Shown here: piece after piece, positions 23,016 through 33,600 of the stretch
Layout of the letters: each line of letters opens with the position of its first letter
Numbering within the stretch: the first letter of the stretch is position 1
Assembly: GCF_022605725.1 (NCBI RefSeq)
Contig: NC_065553.1
Location: 4,712,001 to 4,776,000, forward strand
Direction of reading: 5' to 3'
From: Anthonomus grandis grandis
Lineage: Eukaryota; Arthropoda; Insecta; Coleoptera; Curculionidae
DNA length: 64,000 bases
Program-made: the position numbers and the translations under genes
The notes under the pieces: model-generated
Seen by the model: the letters and a program-made list of their open reading frames with translations, nothing else
Databases searched by the model: none
What the model was told of the DNA's origin: nothing

Positions 23016-24113
23016 CAGGGTGTCATTGAAATGGTGTAAAAAAATTCGGGGGGTGATAGAACTCCTAAAAATTTTAAAAAAAGTTCCTATAACTATAGGG
23101 CGGAAAATGCATATTAAGGGAGTTAGGGGCACTGAAAGGGTAAATACTAAAGGTATTTTTATACTAGGTATTAAACAACGGTTTTTTGAAATTGTAGGCT
23201 TAAAAAACGAGATAAAATTTCGAAAAAAAATCCTCTGCCATAAATTTTGACCCAAAATCAAATGGTGATACTGAAAAATAATTTGGAAAATCGGAAAGGG
23301 TAGTTTTTGCAAGGGTAGGGGGTTAATTCGTGAATAACTTTTTTTAGGTTATTTTTTTCGCAACGTGGGTTCATTTTTTAAAAACTACATACTTTTTCCT
23401 ACAAAAAAGGTACTCTTGTTGCACATCGCCCAGAACGATGGTTTTCGAGAAAATTGAAGGCAAAAAGTTTGCTCTGATGGGTTGCTAACTGGTTAAACAA
23501 CATAAACCTATGAAAGTTATGGGGTTTCAAAAGTAAACACGTAGTTATTAAATAATTAATTGAAAAATCTAAATTTTATGATTTTTAAAACATCTTATTG
23601 CTTTAAAAAACGAAATAAACCAATTACCAAAATTCCTTATTCATAAGTTTATGTTGTTTAACCAGTTAGCAGCCCATCAGAGCAAACTTTTTGCCTTTAA
23701 TTTTCTCGAAAACCATCGTTCTGGGCGATGTGCAACAAGAGTACCTTTTTTGTAGGAAAAAGTATGTAGTTTTTAAAAAATGAACCCACGTTGCGAAGAA
23801 AATAACCTAAAAAAAGTTATTCACGAATTAACCCCCTACCCTTGCAAAAACTACCCTTTCCGATTTTCCAAATTATTTTTCAGTATCACCATTTGATTTT
23901 GGGTCAAAATTTATGGCAGAGGATTTTTTTTCGAAATTTTATCTCGTTTTTTAAGCCTACAATTTCAAAAAACCGTTTTTTAAATTTACCCTTTCAGTGC
24001 CCCTAACTCCCTTAATATGCATTTTCCACCCTATAGTTATAGGAACTTTTTTTAAAATTTTTAGGAGTACTATCACCCCCCGAATTTTTTTACACCATTT
24101 CAATGACACCCTG
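23016..24113. mobile_element. 1.1-kb foldback (long inverted repeat) non-autonomous element
   Basis: Left arm from CAGGGTGTCATTGAAATGGT (23016) to about 23515 is repeated in reverse from about 23641 to 24113, nearly identical over about 480 bp with a loop of about 125 bp. It is flanked by TA on both sides (23014-23015; 24114-24115). There is no coding capacity; frames within it are mirror images. The CAGGGTG start and TA duplication suggest mobilisation by a Tc1/mariner-type transposase. Confidence 0.9.
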
Positions 24114-24602
24114 TATACTATTATCCGATTGTTGATGGTTTAAAAGTTATTTCCATTTTTCTCATTTTTGTAAAAATCGCTTCATGCATCATGCACAAAA
24201 TTTATTACAAAAATATCATAATTTATTTACTTAGTATTTAGTGCGAGTGTGACCCTAAGGAGTGCACCCTTTCATAAATATGATTTGGATCAATAATTGT
24301 TTCTTTTACTAGTAAGAAAAAAATAATTTCTCAATATGTTTAATTGTTATTTAAAAATTATTTGCCTTTTAAGTGAACCTGGCAGAAACAAATTTAATAC
24401 AAAAAGTTAAAAATTATCAGGAAAAGTTACTTATTGAATGAAGATTCTCATATGGTGAAATACTTTCAGATAAGTGATACGAGTCTTTTTTGATTGACAT
24501 TTTTATTAAACTAATCGTTTTTGGACAAAAATCAAAATATTGTAATACTAAATAATCTAATTCTAAATAATGAAAAAAAAAAGAATTTATTGCTATTAAA
24601 CA

Positions 24603-25680
24603 TCACAATAAATGTCCAAAATGCGAACCACCTGCCCTAATACACATTCGGCAACGGCGGATGAAATTACTTTTTATGCGCCGAAAGGCTCTGTCATTGT
24701 TGGTAATAACGTTGGCCGCTTGTCTTATTTTTCTTCGCAGTTCTACTTCAGTCTGGCTTTCATTGTAAAAACAAGTTCTTTGAAGTATCCCCATAAAAAA
24801 AGTGCGGCGGCCATTGGATGGTTCCTCCCCTTCCAATCCATCGATTATTAAAAGTAGTATCAAGATGTTGCTTTACGATTCGGGCAGAGTGAGCAGGAGC
24901 TCCGTCGTGTTGCAGCCACATGTCTCGCCGTGTTGCTACAGATACGTCTTCAAGTAAATCGTTCAAGTTATGTTGCAAGAAATGTAAATAATTTTCGCCG
25001 TTAAGTCTTCCTGGTAGCTCGAATGGTCCAATTAATTTGCCTTCAATGATCCCTGCCCATAGATTGACTAAAAACTGATGCTGAAAACGATCATTTCTCA
25101 CTATATTAGGATTAACATAGTCCCAATAATGCAAATTGTGTATATTAAATATCCCTGTTTTTTTAAAATTACTTTCGTCACTCCACAAAATGTTTTTAAA
25201 AAAATTAGGAGTCTTCTGTATTACGCTGCAGCATTTCCCGACAAAACTGAATCCTTTTTTCATAATCAGTGGGCAGAAGTGCTTGAATACGTTGCACATG
25301 ATAAGGATATAACAGATTTCTTTGTAAGACTCGATGAACTGTGGATTTGGGAAGTCCCGAACGTCTTGCTATGCGCCGAACACTTGTTGGATTTTCTCTG
25401 TTGCAAATTCCACAATATCATCTTCATCGTTATCATTTCTAGGTCTTCCTACTCTCCGTGGCTGACCAGGAATGATGCCTTCCAAGTAACTGTGATGCAC
25501 ATTTATGAAAACTCTATGGTCAGGATAACGATTTTGACCGGGAAAGCATCTTTCATATTCTCGGGCAGCAGCTCGAGCATTTCCATCACAAAGCCCATAA
25601 ACATAGTGCATTTCTGCATATTCGTGGGAACTATAAACCATTTGTGAAGGTTTACTTGTAATAGTAGCAAAGGAGTTCAA
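24603..25680 (-). pseudogene. Broken Tc1/mariner-like transposase of the 22940-26254 element
   Basis: The N-terminal part (25680-25369) has YSSHEYAEMHYVYGLCDGNA, a helix-turn-helix region, and GRPRNDNDED. A frameshift near 25370 leads to HVQRIQALLPTDYEKR, then KNILWSDESNF (first Asp), VNLWAGIIEGKLIGPFEL, LQHDGAPAHSARIVKQHL (second Asp) and RWIGRGGTIQWPP. Directly after WPP about ten residues that should hold the RSPDL..D block are gone. The frame resumes as FFYGDTSKNL and, one frame over, ESQTEVELRRKIRQAA to a stop near 24603. The third catalytic residue is therefore deleted. Confidence 0.85.
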
Positions 25681-26458
25681 ACACGAAAAACTCCGAAAAT
25701 AGAAACAGGTATAAGAAATAAAGCCTAATTTGTTGAAAAACCAGAAAAACTAACTACATTCGCGACAGGGAAACGGTATGTTGATCTTAAAAATTATTTG
25801 AATAAGAATGTTTAGTTTTCTTATCATAAATATTTGATCGTAAAGAATCTGCATAATAAAGCAACTTTTTCTGATAGCTGTTTATTTTTGGTCGAACACG
25901 TGCTTTGTAGCAGCATCAATTCAAACGCAAAAATGTGTATGTAAAACTTGAACACATTGGGAAATTATCATTTTCTAAGTAGTGACAGAAGCAATTGTTT
26001 TGCATGCAATTATTACTTATGAAAAAGTACACTATTTAAGGCAACATTCATAACAAATACCACGCAAATACGTGAAGATATTTTTTCTATGAGTTCTTTA
26101 TAGAATTCATGACACTATTTTTATAAAAAACAGAAAAACGGTAATAACTTTTAAACCATCAACAATCGAATAATAGTATATGGGGTTTTTTTGATTGATA
26201 GTGACCTACTCTATCGCCTCCTTTCGTTTGGACGTCTACTTTTGGGACACCCTGTATATTTTTTATTTCGTTATATTTTTCAATTATATTAAATGCGTAG
26301 CTACAGACTGGATGGTACCAAACCATCTATGATTGGTTTTTATGAATTTGTTAATTAGACAAAATATATCATATGTTTTACTGTTTTATACACTATTAAT
26401 CAAATCAGATACCTCTGGTTCGCAGCAAAAGGAGCAAGAAAGATAGGGGAATAATATT

Positions 26459-26719
26459 TTAATCTTTCTGAAGCCCTTTTTCAGCTGCCTTTTTATCATA
26501 ATTTATGTTTCTTGTTACCTCTATTGGCAAACATGTAAAAAAGTGATTAAAATAATTTGCTCTTATTGAATTAAAATTTTCTTTATTTTTTCGTTTTAGT
26601 TCATTTATTATTTTCCAAATCTCTTTTGACTTTCCAAAACAGTTTATCGTTTTTGTTAAATTCTCCAAAGTCATCAAGGCTAACGTTAAAAACATTAATC
26701 GTGAGTTAAACTTTAACAT
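26459..26719 (-). mobile_element. Possible non-LTR ORF2 linker fragment
   Basis: The frame reads KSKEIWKIINELKRKNKENF ... IRANYFNHFF, resembling the segment between endonuclease and RT of CR1/Jockey elements (usually KK.W..IN.L......P...FN.FF). It is short and stands alone. Confidence 0.45.
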
Positions 26720-26724
26720 TTGTA

Positions 26725-26990
26725 CGATAACGTTAAAATGATATTAATGTTGACAAAATAAAGGGAACAGGTAGGCATGTAGCCAGCGTATTATACCATC
26801 GTGTTGCCATTATTACCAAATGCAGTAAGTTTAAAAGTTGACAGTTTTAGTGACCACTAAAACTTATTAACCTTTATTAACTATAAACATGCATAGGTTA
26901 AACACGACCTTATATTTTAAGCATTTTAAAGTTTCGTAGTGCATTACTAACATTTTTAAAATATGCTAATGGGGTCATACATAAAAGACT
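26725..26990 (+). repeat. Second copy of the ecd-upstream dispersed repeat
   Basis: GATAACGTTAAAATGA is followed after about 60 bases by AGC.TATT..ACC and a GCCATTATTACCAAA-like word, then CAGTTTTA, in the same order as at 17590-17710. The two copies are diverged and non-coding. Confidence 0.5.
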
Positions 26991-27465
26991 TTTAATACTC
27001 CTAAAATTCGTGTTTATGTTAAGAAAAACCGAACAGATATTTTGGCAACAACAGAATTGATTTATTCGCAATATGGCGGCTCTATGTGCCGCCTACAAGC
27101 GTTCATCTCATATGTGAAATTTAACAAACACTAATTTGATAATAAACCCACGGTTCTTTTAGTGAACCAAGTTCACTAAAAAAACTCACGTGATGCATTT
27201 CTCGCTTTGTCGGCAACGTGGCTAGTAGGATCGGAATAATTCGACGGGAGCCCAATCAAACGCGTTAAAGTAAAATTTGCGTTAAAACTTAATGCGGCAT
27301 TGCCGACGTGCAATTCTAGAAAGTTGAAATGTTTTCTGTGAAATTTAAAGACTTTTATTATTATAATGTTTATTATCTCGTTTAAGAGGCTTGGTTTCAT
27401 TATAACATTGTTTAGTAAAATTTAATGAAATTTAGTTTCAAATAAAAAAAAACAATTGTTTAACA

Positions 27466-27503
27466 CTATATATATATGTATATATATATATATATATATA
27501 ATA
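27466..27503. repeat. (TA)n microsatellite
   Basis: About 38 bases of alternating T and A with one G. It lies about 190 bases downstream of SLC15 copy A. Confidence 0.9.
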
Positions 27504-27692
27504 TCTTTTGTGGCAGATTCGGTTCCTCAATAACTTCTAGGGCTTTAAAAAGTATTGAGGTACTTATACCTTATCGCTAACACTGTAAAAATTACCATAT
27601 CTCCCGCCATCAGACAGCTATATAGAAAAAACGTATATGACTAAAAACAAAATAAAAAAATCAGTATTTTTAGCTATAAGGAAAGATTCAGC

Positions 27693-30600
27693 TTATACCT
27701 GTTGTTTAAAAAAATGACATTGTTCAATAATTATAACAATTAAGTTACCAAAAGAGCTGTTCAGTAAGTAAAACGCATTTACCACCGCCTTCATCGATAC
27801 AGGAGCTTCAGAATAGGCAAACTCCAATCCGGCGATTGAGAATAAAATTTCTCCGCTCGTAATGAGAAAATACTGTGGTAATTGCCAAAGTATATGTATA
27901 GGACTAGGCTTGAACATTGTTATTAAGCGAGCAGTTTTTTTTGCCTAAACACAAAGAAAAAATACGGTTTTAATCATTTTGCAATCAAAGTAACTTTTGT
28001 GGCTTACGACATTTTCTAAAACAATATAGCATCCCCCTGGCCTAAAAGTTAATATTTCCTTCTCGTTTGTAGAAAGGGTCCATTTTCCTGGTTGAGGTAC
28101 TTGCTGTAGTTCACGATTGACTTGTTTCCCATTTACTTTTAGCTCAAAGGTTTTCTTTCGGGATCCCGCATACTCATATTTGATACTTTCATTGCTTCTT
28201 GCAAATATTGTTCTAGAATCAAATAAGAAACTTCAGACGAACTTGATTCTGAATGATTTTCAGGTTGGGTTTGTACATTTCCGATGAGCTAATAAGCGTT
28301 AATGTTGAGAGTCTTTATACAAACATGCCCTTTAGAGAATACCTTAAGATGATCAGAGAAACACTCAGGCATTACACAATACCTGCATAACGGACTAGAC
28401 TTCCATTTGAGGGAGTGATGGACTTTTTGAAAGTTTGTCTTCGTAACTCCTAGTTTCAATTTAAAAATAGGTTTACGGGCACGATAAAGGACATATACAT
28501 GGAGTGGATCTAGGAGGACACGCACGCTCTAACTCTATCCAAACCCGAGGTGTGGGTTTGGCTTTGATATGTTGATGACACACTTATTATTTGGGACCAA
28601 ACATCAGTACTATTAGGAGAAACATCAAGTTGACGACGAAGTTGAAACCCAGTCAGCACTGCTCTTCTTAAATGTTCTTGTAAAGAACAATGGACAAATT
28701 TTTAAACACAGGACAACAACTCTATGCTAGTTCAACAAAGGTGGGAATTATTAAAACCCTGTGTAAGAGTGTAGCTACAGTATGTAACAATGTTGATCTT
28801 AGCAGGGAAATAGCAAAAAAAGATTTACAATAGAACGGGTATTCAAGCAAAATAATAGAGACAACTATTAGGAAAGCAGCAGAAATAAAGATCACAGCAA
28901 CTGGAGGATCGTACAGGATTTTTAACGATTCCATACATCAATTAGGGAATCTTGGACAAAATCAGGAGAAAATTCAACATTAAGTTCAATCTCTAGTATA
29001 TTTGCCTGTAGAATAATTGTTGGTAGTTTACACTTGATAATCAAACACTTTCCAACCGAAACGTCGTGCTAAATTTAAATAAAGACAATGTAAGTTCAAA
29101 AATTACACTTTACTACTAAATCTTACCTGACTAATGGTTGTCCACTTTTACTTTTCTCCAAAACATCATTGAAAATATGGGCCCCTTCATGATTTACATA
29201 AATGTAATAAGCATTTTTTTCTTTTATATGTATCGGTATTAAATGATTGGGGCAAGTTAAATGATCAGTTGTATTTCCGTGTGCACTGAAGAATTCGAGA
29301 TTTGCCTAAAATATTGGGACGATATTAGATATGAGATATCTTATCTCTACTTTTGCATACTTTTGTGCTGGTACTACTTAAGGGAGTATTAAGTGATTCC
29401 ATATAACCGTCGATATTCGGTCTAACCGGGAATTCTCCAAGAACATTCTCAGAGATGTTAATACTGAAAAAACATATACTATAACATAGTGTTAGAATAA
29501 ATGTTAACAAAATTTAGTCTTGAGCTAAAATATGGAGAAAGTTTATTTACTGGGCTGATAACCAATCCAACGACGAAGTACACGCACAACAGTTTGGAAA
29601 TTTCATTGTAGCTTTTTTATTACAAAATGCTATGGACCCAGTTCTAACAAATATCATAGAAAAGGATCCTGCATATAAGGGATAAGAATTAATTTTCCAA
29701 CAAGACACATAGCTCTCTCGATTTAGGCAAAGGCAATCTAACATATGACGCATGCCGAGAATTATATGTTCTTTAAAAATGAGGCAGCCTGTCTTTAAAA
29801 TAAAAAATACAGTATATAAGGATGTATAAGATGTCTCCTAGGCTTTCGAAAACTAACCTTAAATAAACATCTAATTACTCTTTTGAAAAACAAATACCTT
29901 ATTATTGACATATTTGACATAGGACCAACCTATTATTACCAATCCTAGCTTTGGTACTGAAACGTCACAGTCTGCACTTTTCCCATTAAATATGAGCGGA
30001 ACCATTACAAAATCATTAAACCCCTAAGCCTTTAACTTGATTACCAGAATTCTGTGGCTGACATAGTGAAAGACTTTTGATAGGTCACAAAATACCGCAG
30101 CAGCATATTCACCATTATTCAATCCAAGATACAATCTTTTAAGAAAATAAAAAATAGCGTCCATTGTACTTTTGGCTTTTTGAAACTGCTGAACGTTTAT
30201 AAGGCTTTGGATATTTAAGAACCTTTTCTTTAACAAGTTTTTCCAATATTTTTTATTACGTAGGTGAAGCAGATATTGGTCGAAAGATCGAATCGATTTT
30301 CTATGTCTCCCTTTGTATAAAAGGATAATACGATCTTTTTTCAAGCCAGATGGTACCTGTCAATCACGAGGCAGCAATAACATTGCCAAAAGTTCTAATT
30401 GTGGTGTCGCCTGGGATGTTTTATTTATTTAAAAAAAAAATTGTCCATGAAGACATTGAAATTCTTATGAACAAAATGATGATCATATCTTTAAACCTGA
30501 GAAAGCTAGACATTGGAAAATCTTAATAAAGGTATTTCATCCAAAATCATTACAGATATATTTAAGCGTTTTCTCTAAAAAACGTAGAAATCATTCTTAA

Positions 30601-33600
30601 AAGTTAATTTTCTAACCGGACTTGGTTTATGGGACGTAGTTTTTCCTTTTTGTACAGAAGATTATAATAAGTAGTCTAGATCTTATAGATCCCAGAATCA
30701 ACTGAAGAAGAATATTATCAGTTGATCCAGAAGAGCCTATTGAAAACTTAAGAGTTTCCAGGAAAAAAATCTAAGGATTTCCAGCTACTTTTGAAATTGT
30801 TCAATATTTTCTTGAACAGTTAAATTAATGTGAAGCAACTTTAAGAAAATCGGACATGAACTCAAAAGTTTTCTTTTTCGCCTTCTCCTGGAACAAGTGT
30901 TAAAATTTATAAATATTAGGTAAAATAAAATCATTGAATACTTATATCAGCATTTTTACTAGAAAAATTTTAAGATGGTGAAAATACGTACGAAAAGTCA
31001 TTGGGAAAATTTTCCCGAAGCTTTCTTTCCCAAAAATTTGCCTAATTTTTAGAGAGACCGACAGTTTGAATGAGTTGAACTCTTTGACTACACAGTTTAT
31101 CAGCATCATCTAAGAAATTTCCACAACTCATCTGATCAGGAAACCTGAAGTCCTCGTTAGTATAGACACCCAAACTAGCACGCAAATTAAAGGTATTCAG
31201 TTTTAAAGCTGAGATCTTTTTGTTTCCTCATGCCTTATTCAGATTGTTTCGTCGATAATATTTCCCAATTCTTATACCTCTTTTACCATAATAAATAATA
31301 TACTTTGACTTACTGATAGTCACACTCAGTGGGATCATATACTCTAATATGTGCCTCTTTGGCTCCGGGCATCACTGGATCAGATGCCTCTATGGCAAGG
31401 GATACAAATCCAGACACCACAAAGGTGGCAACTGTTATAAAACCCCCACAGCACATTCTTTGAAGGGATGTACGTAACAAACGGCATTTGGCTAGTAAAG
31501 GGTATATGATGTAGGTAAATGTTGGAATTAAAATAATTACCATCAAAGGGTTGACTATCTAGAATATGAATAATAATTGATTCCTGGTAACGCGATAAAA
31601 AAAATAAAAAATACCTGTAATTGCTCAGGGAGTATGGTGTAAAAACCAATGTCCCCATCCATTTTAGAAGCCTGTAAGACCCAAGCGGAGTGCTGTTGAT
31701 AGTAAAGGGCAAAGTAGACAGGGAGGGGGAGGAAAATCAATAAAACTCTACCAACAGCATTGATATCTTTTACCAAATCTGCTCCGAATTTTGGTTCTGA
31801 TCTGTCTAGCCAATAGTCTACTGGTGGTTCTTCTTTTCGATGACGAATGGCATACTGGAAATTAAAACAGTATTAATTTAATATTCCTAGAATGTTACTG
31901 AAATGTAAAGCTTATACTAGTTTTTTAATATAAAATATGTTGATAATAATGTCGATAGCAAGTATTTACATCCTAGTAAATATCAGACAATATTCTCGTT
32001 ATATGATTGATATATTTGATCACATTGAGAAGTAAGAGGAGAAAGAGATGAAAAAGTTGGAGATAAAGGTTTGATATAAAGTGTAAAATGATGGTGATCT
32101 AGGTTGTTATAGAGAAAGTGAAGTGGCCAATGAAGGCCATATGAAGGAAATTAGAAAAATTCGCTGAGTTTGTTTAGGGAGCAAAATAAGGGAAGGAGCC
32201 TCAGAAGGCTTTTTTTTAACTACGCCTTGATTTTCCAAGCTTTTCAAGGAACTTCTTCTTGTAAAATTCGCTGTTTATACCATAATTCTTTAAAATTGAG
32301 CCTGGAAATCAATCCTGCAATCTGAAAAAATCGTATCTCTAAGCCTAAAAAAGTTAGAGACTTAAGAATTAGAATACTGATTCTTCTAGTTAAATTATAA
32401 ATTACATGTTTCAGCATCTTAAAAAAAATCAAAAAATTAAGATATTAGTCTTGGAAGTTGAAACATGTTTTTCTTAAAAGAAATTAACCTCCCAGGGACA
32501 AATTGTTGATATTTCTCAAACCAAAAAACTTACAGTTTGAAAATTGGAAGACAATTGAGCGCATATTTTAACATTGCAGATATCACTTGGAAGTTGAAGA
32601 CTTAGAAGGAGCATAGTTTTCCAAAACATTTTTAATAATTGAGAAATGTACCTAAGAAGTTGAAAATATGTTCTTTTTGAGAAATTTAACTTAAAGGGAA
32701 AGTGCTATATTAAGACATATCTCTTAACATACAAACAAGAGCGCTGTGAGTGTTTCTATGTTCTGCCTAAACTTTGGTCTTGGAATTCAGAAATGAACTA
32801 CAAAAACTGTTGCAACAATAGAAAACAATATTTTGTATCTGGAATTAAAAGTAAGAAATCTTAGGCTTATGGCAAAACCGCGAGGGTAATTTCTGGGACG
32901 GACAGGAGTCGGGTGAACTCATCAAGACTCGTGGCTAACTGTGCTAACGCTAGATAGTTAAAATAGCGTCGTTGGTTTGTATTATCCAGGGTGTTTCTTA
33001 ACCTATACGCATAAACTTGGGAAATTATTGCTGACGGCAAATAATGACTAATAGTGAAAAAAAAATTAGTAAAATAGTTTTAGTTACGGAGATAAACGAC
33101 TTATTAATTAAAATTTAAAAAAAAGTAAATTCTCCAAAATAAATGTTTATTTAACTTTTATAGTAACTGTTCGAAGTTATTTCCATGACTTTCAATACAT
33201 AATTGAGCACGCCTAATCCAGGTTGTAGTCGAATTTCCTCGGCGGCAGCAAATATCCGATATCTTAATTCTTGTTCATTGTCAACTTCGGTTACATACAC
33301 CAGAGATTTTAGGTGGCCCAAAAATAAAAGTCAAGCGGATTAAGGTCGGGTGATCGAGGAGGCCATCCAATTGGACCACCTCGGCCTATCCATCGTTCGA
33401 GGCACATTCGATCCAAGTGCCGTCGCACTGGTCGCGCAAAATGTGGTGGAGCACCATCGTGAAGAAACCACAAATTCTGCCTAATGTGAAGAGGGACTTC
33501 TTCAAGGAGTACCGGCAAATTTTGTCGCAAGAATTGTAAATAAAGAGCACCAGTTAGACGATTATCCAAAATGAAAGCGCCAATAAGTATTCCGTTTACA

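Larger units (their letters stand above)
22940..26254 (-). mobile_element. Tc1/mariner-superfamily element (DD41D-like spacing) with a nested insertion
   Basis: Terminal inverted repeats start CAGGGTATCCCAAACGTAGA at 22940 and CAGGGTGTCCCAAAAGTAGA read inward from 26254. They continue for roughly 150 bp (TTGTTGATGGTTTAAAAGTT near 24130-24155 and 26140-26165). The left repeat is interrupted at 23016-24113 by a foldback element. A TA flanks each end. The transposase lies at 25680-24603. The A/T-rich flanks outside the ends are also complementary (see Findings). Confidence 0.85.

Noticed and set aside
29547..29753. 68-aa - strand frame, and a weak + strand FQQD-like motif
   Set aside because: The match to a Tc1-type second-Asp block is too short and has no neighbouring motifs.
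31380..31712. 110-aa - strand frame overlapping two SLC15-A exons
   Set aside because: It runs in the wrong frame through exon 6, its intron and exon 7; the true exon frames encode the transporter.
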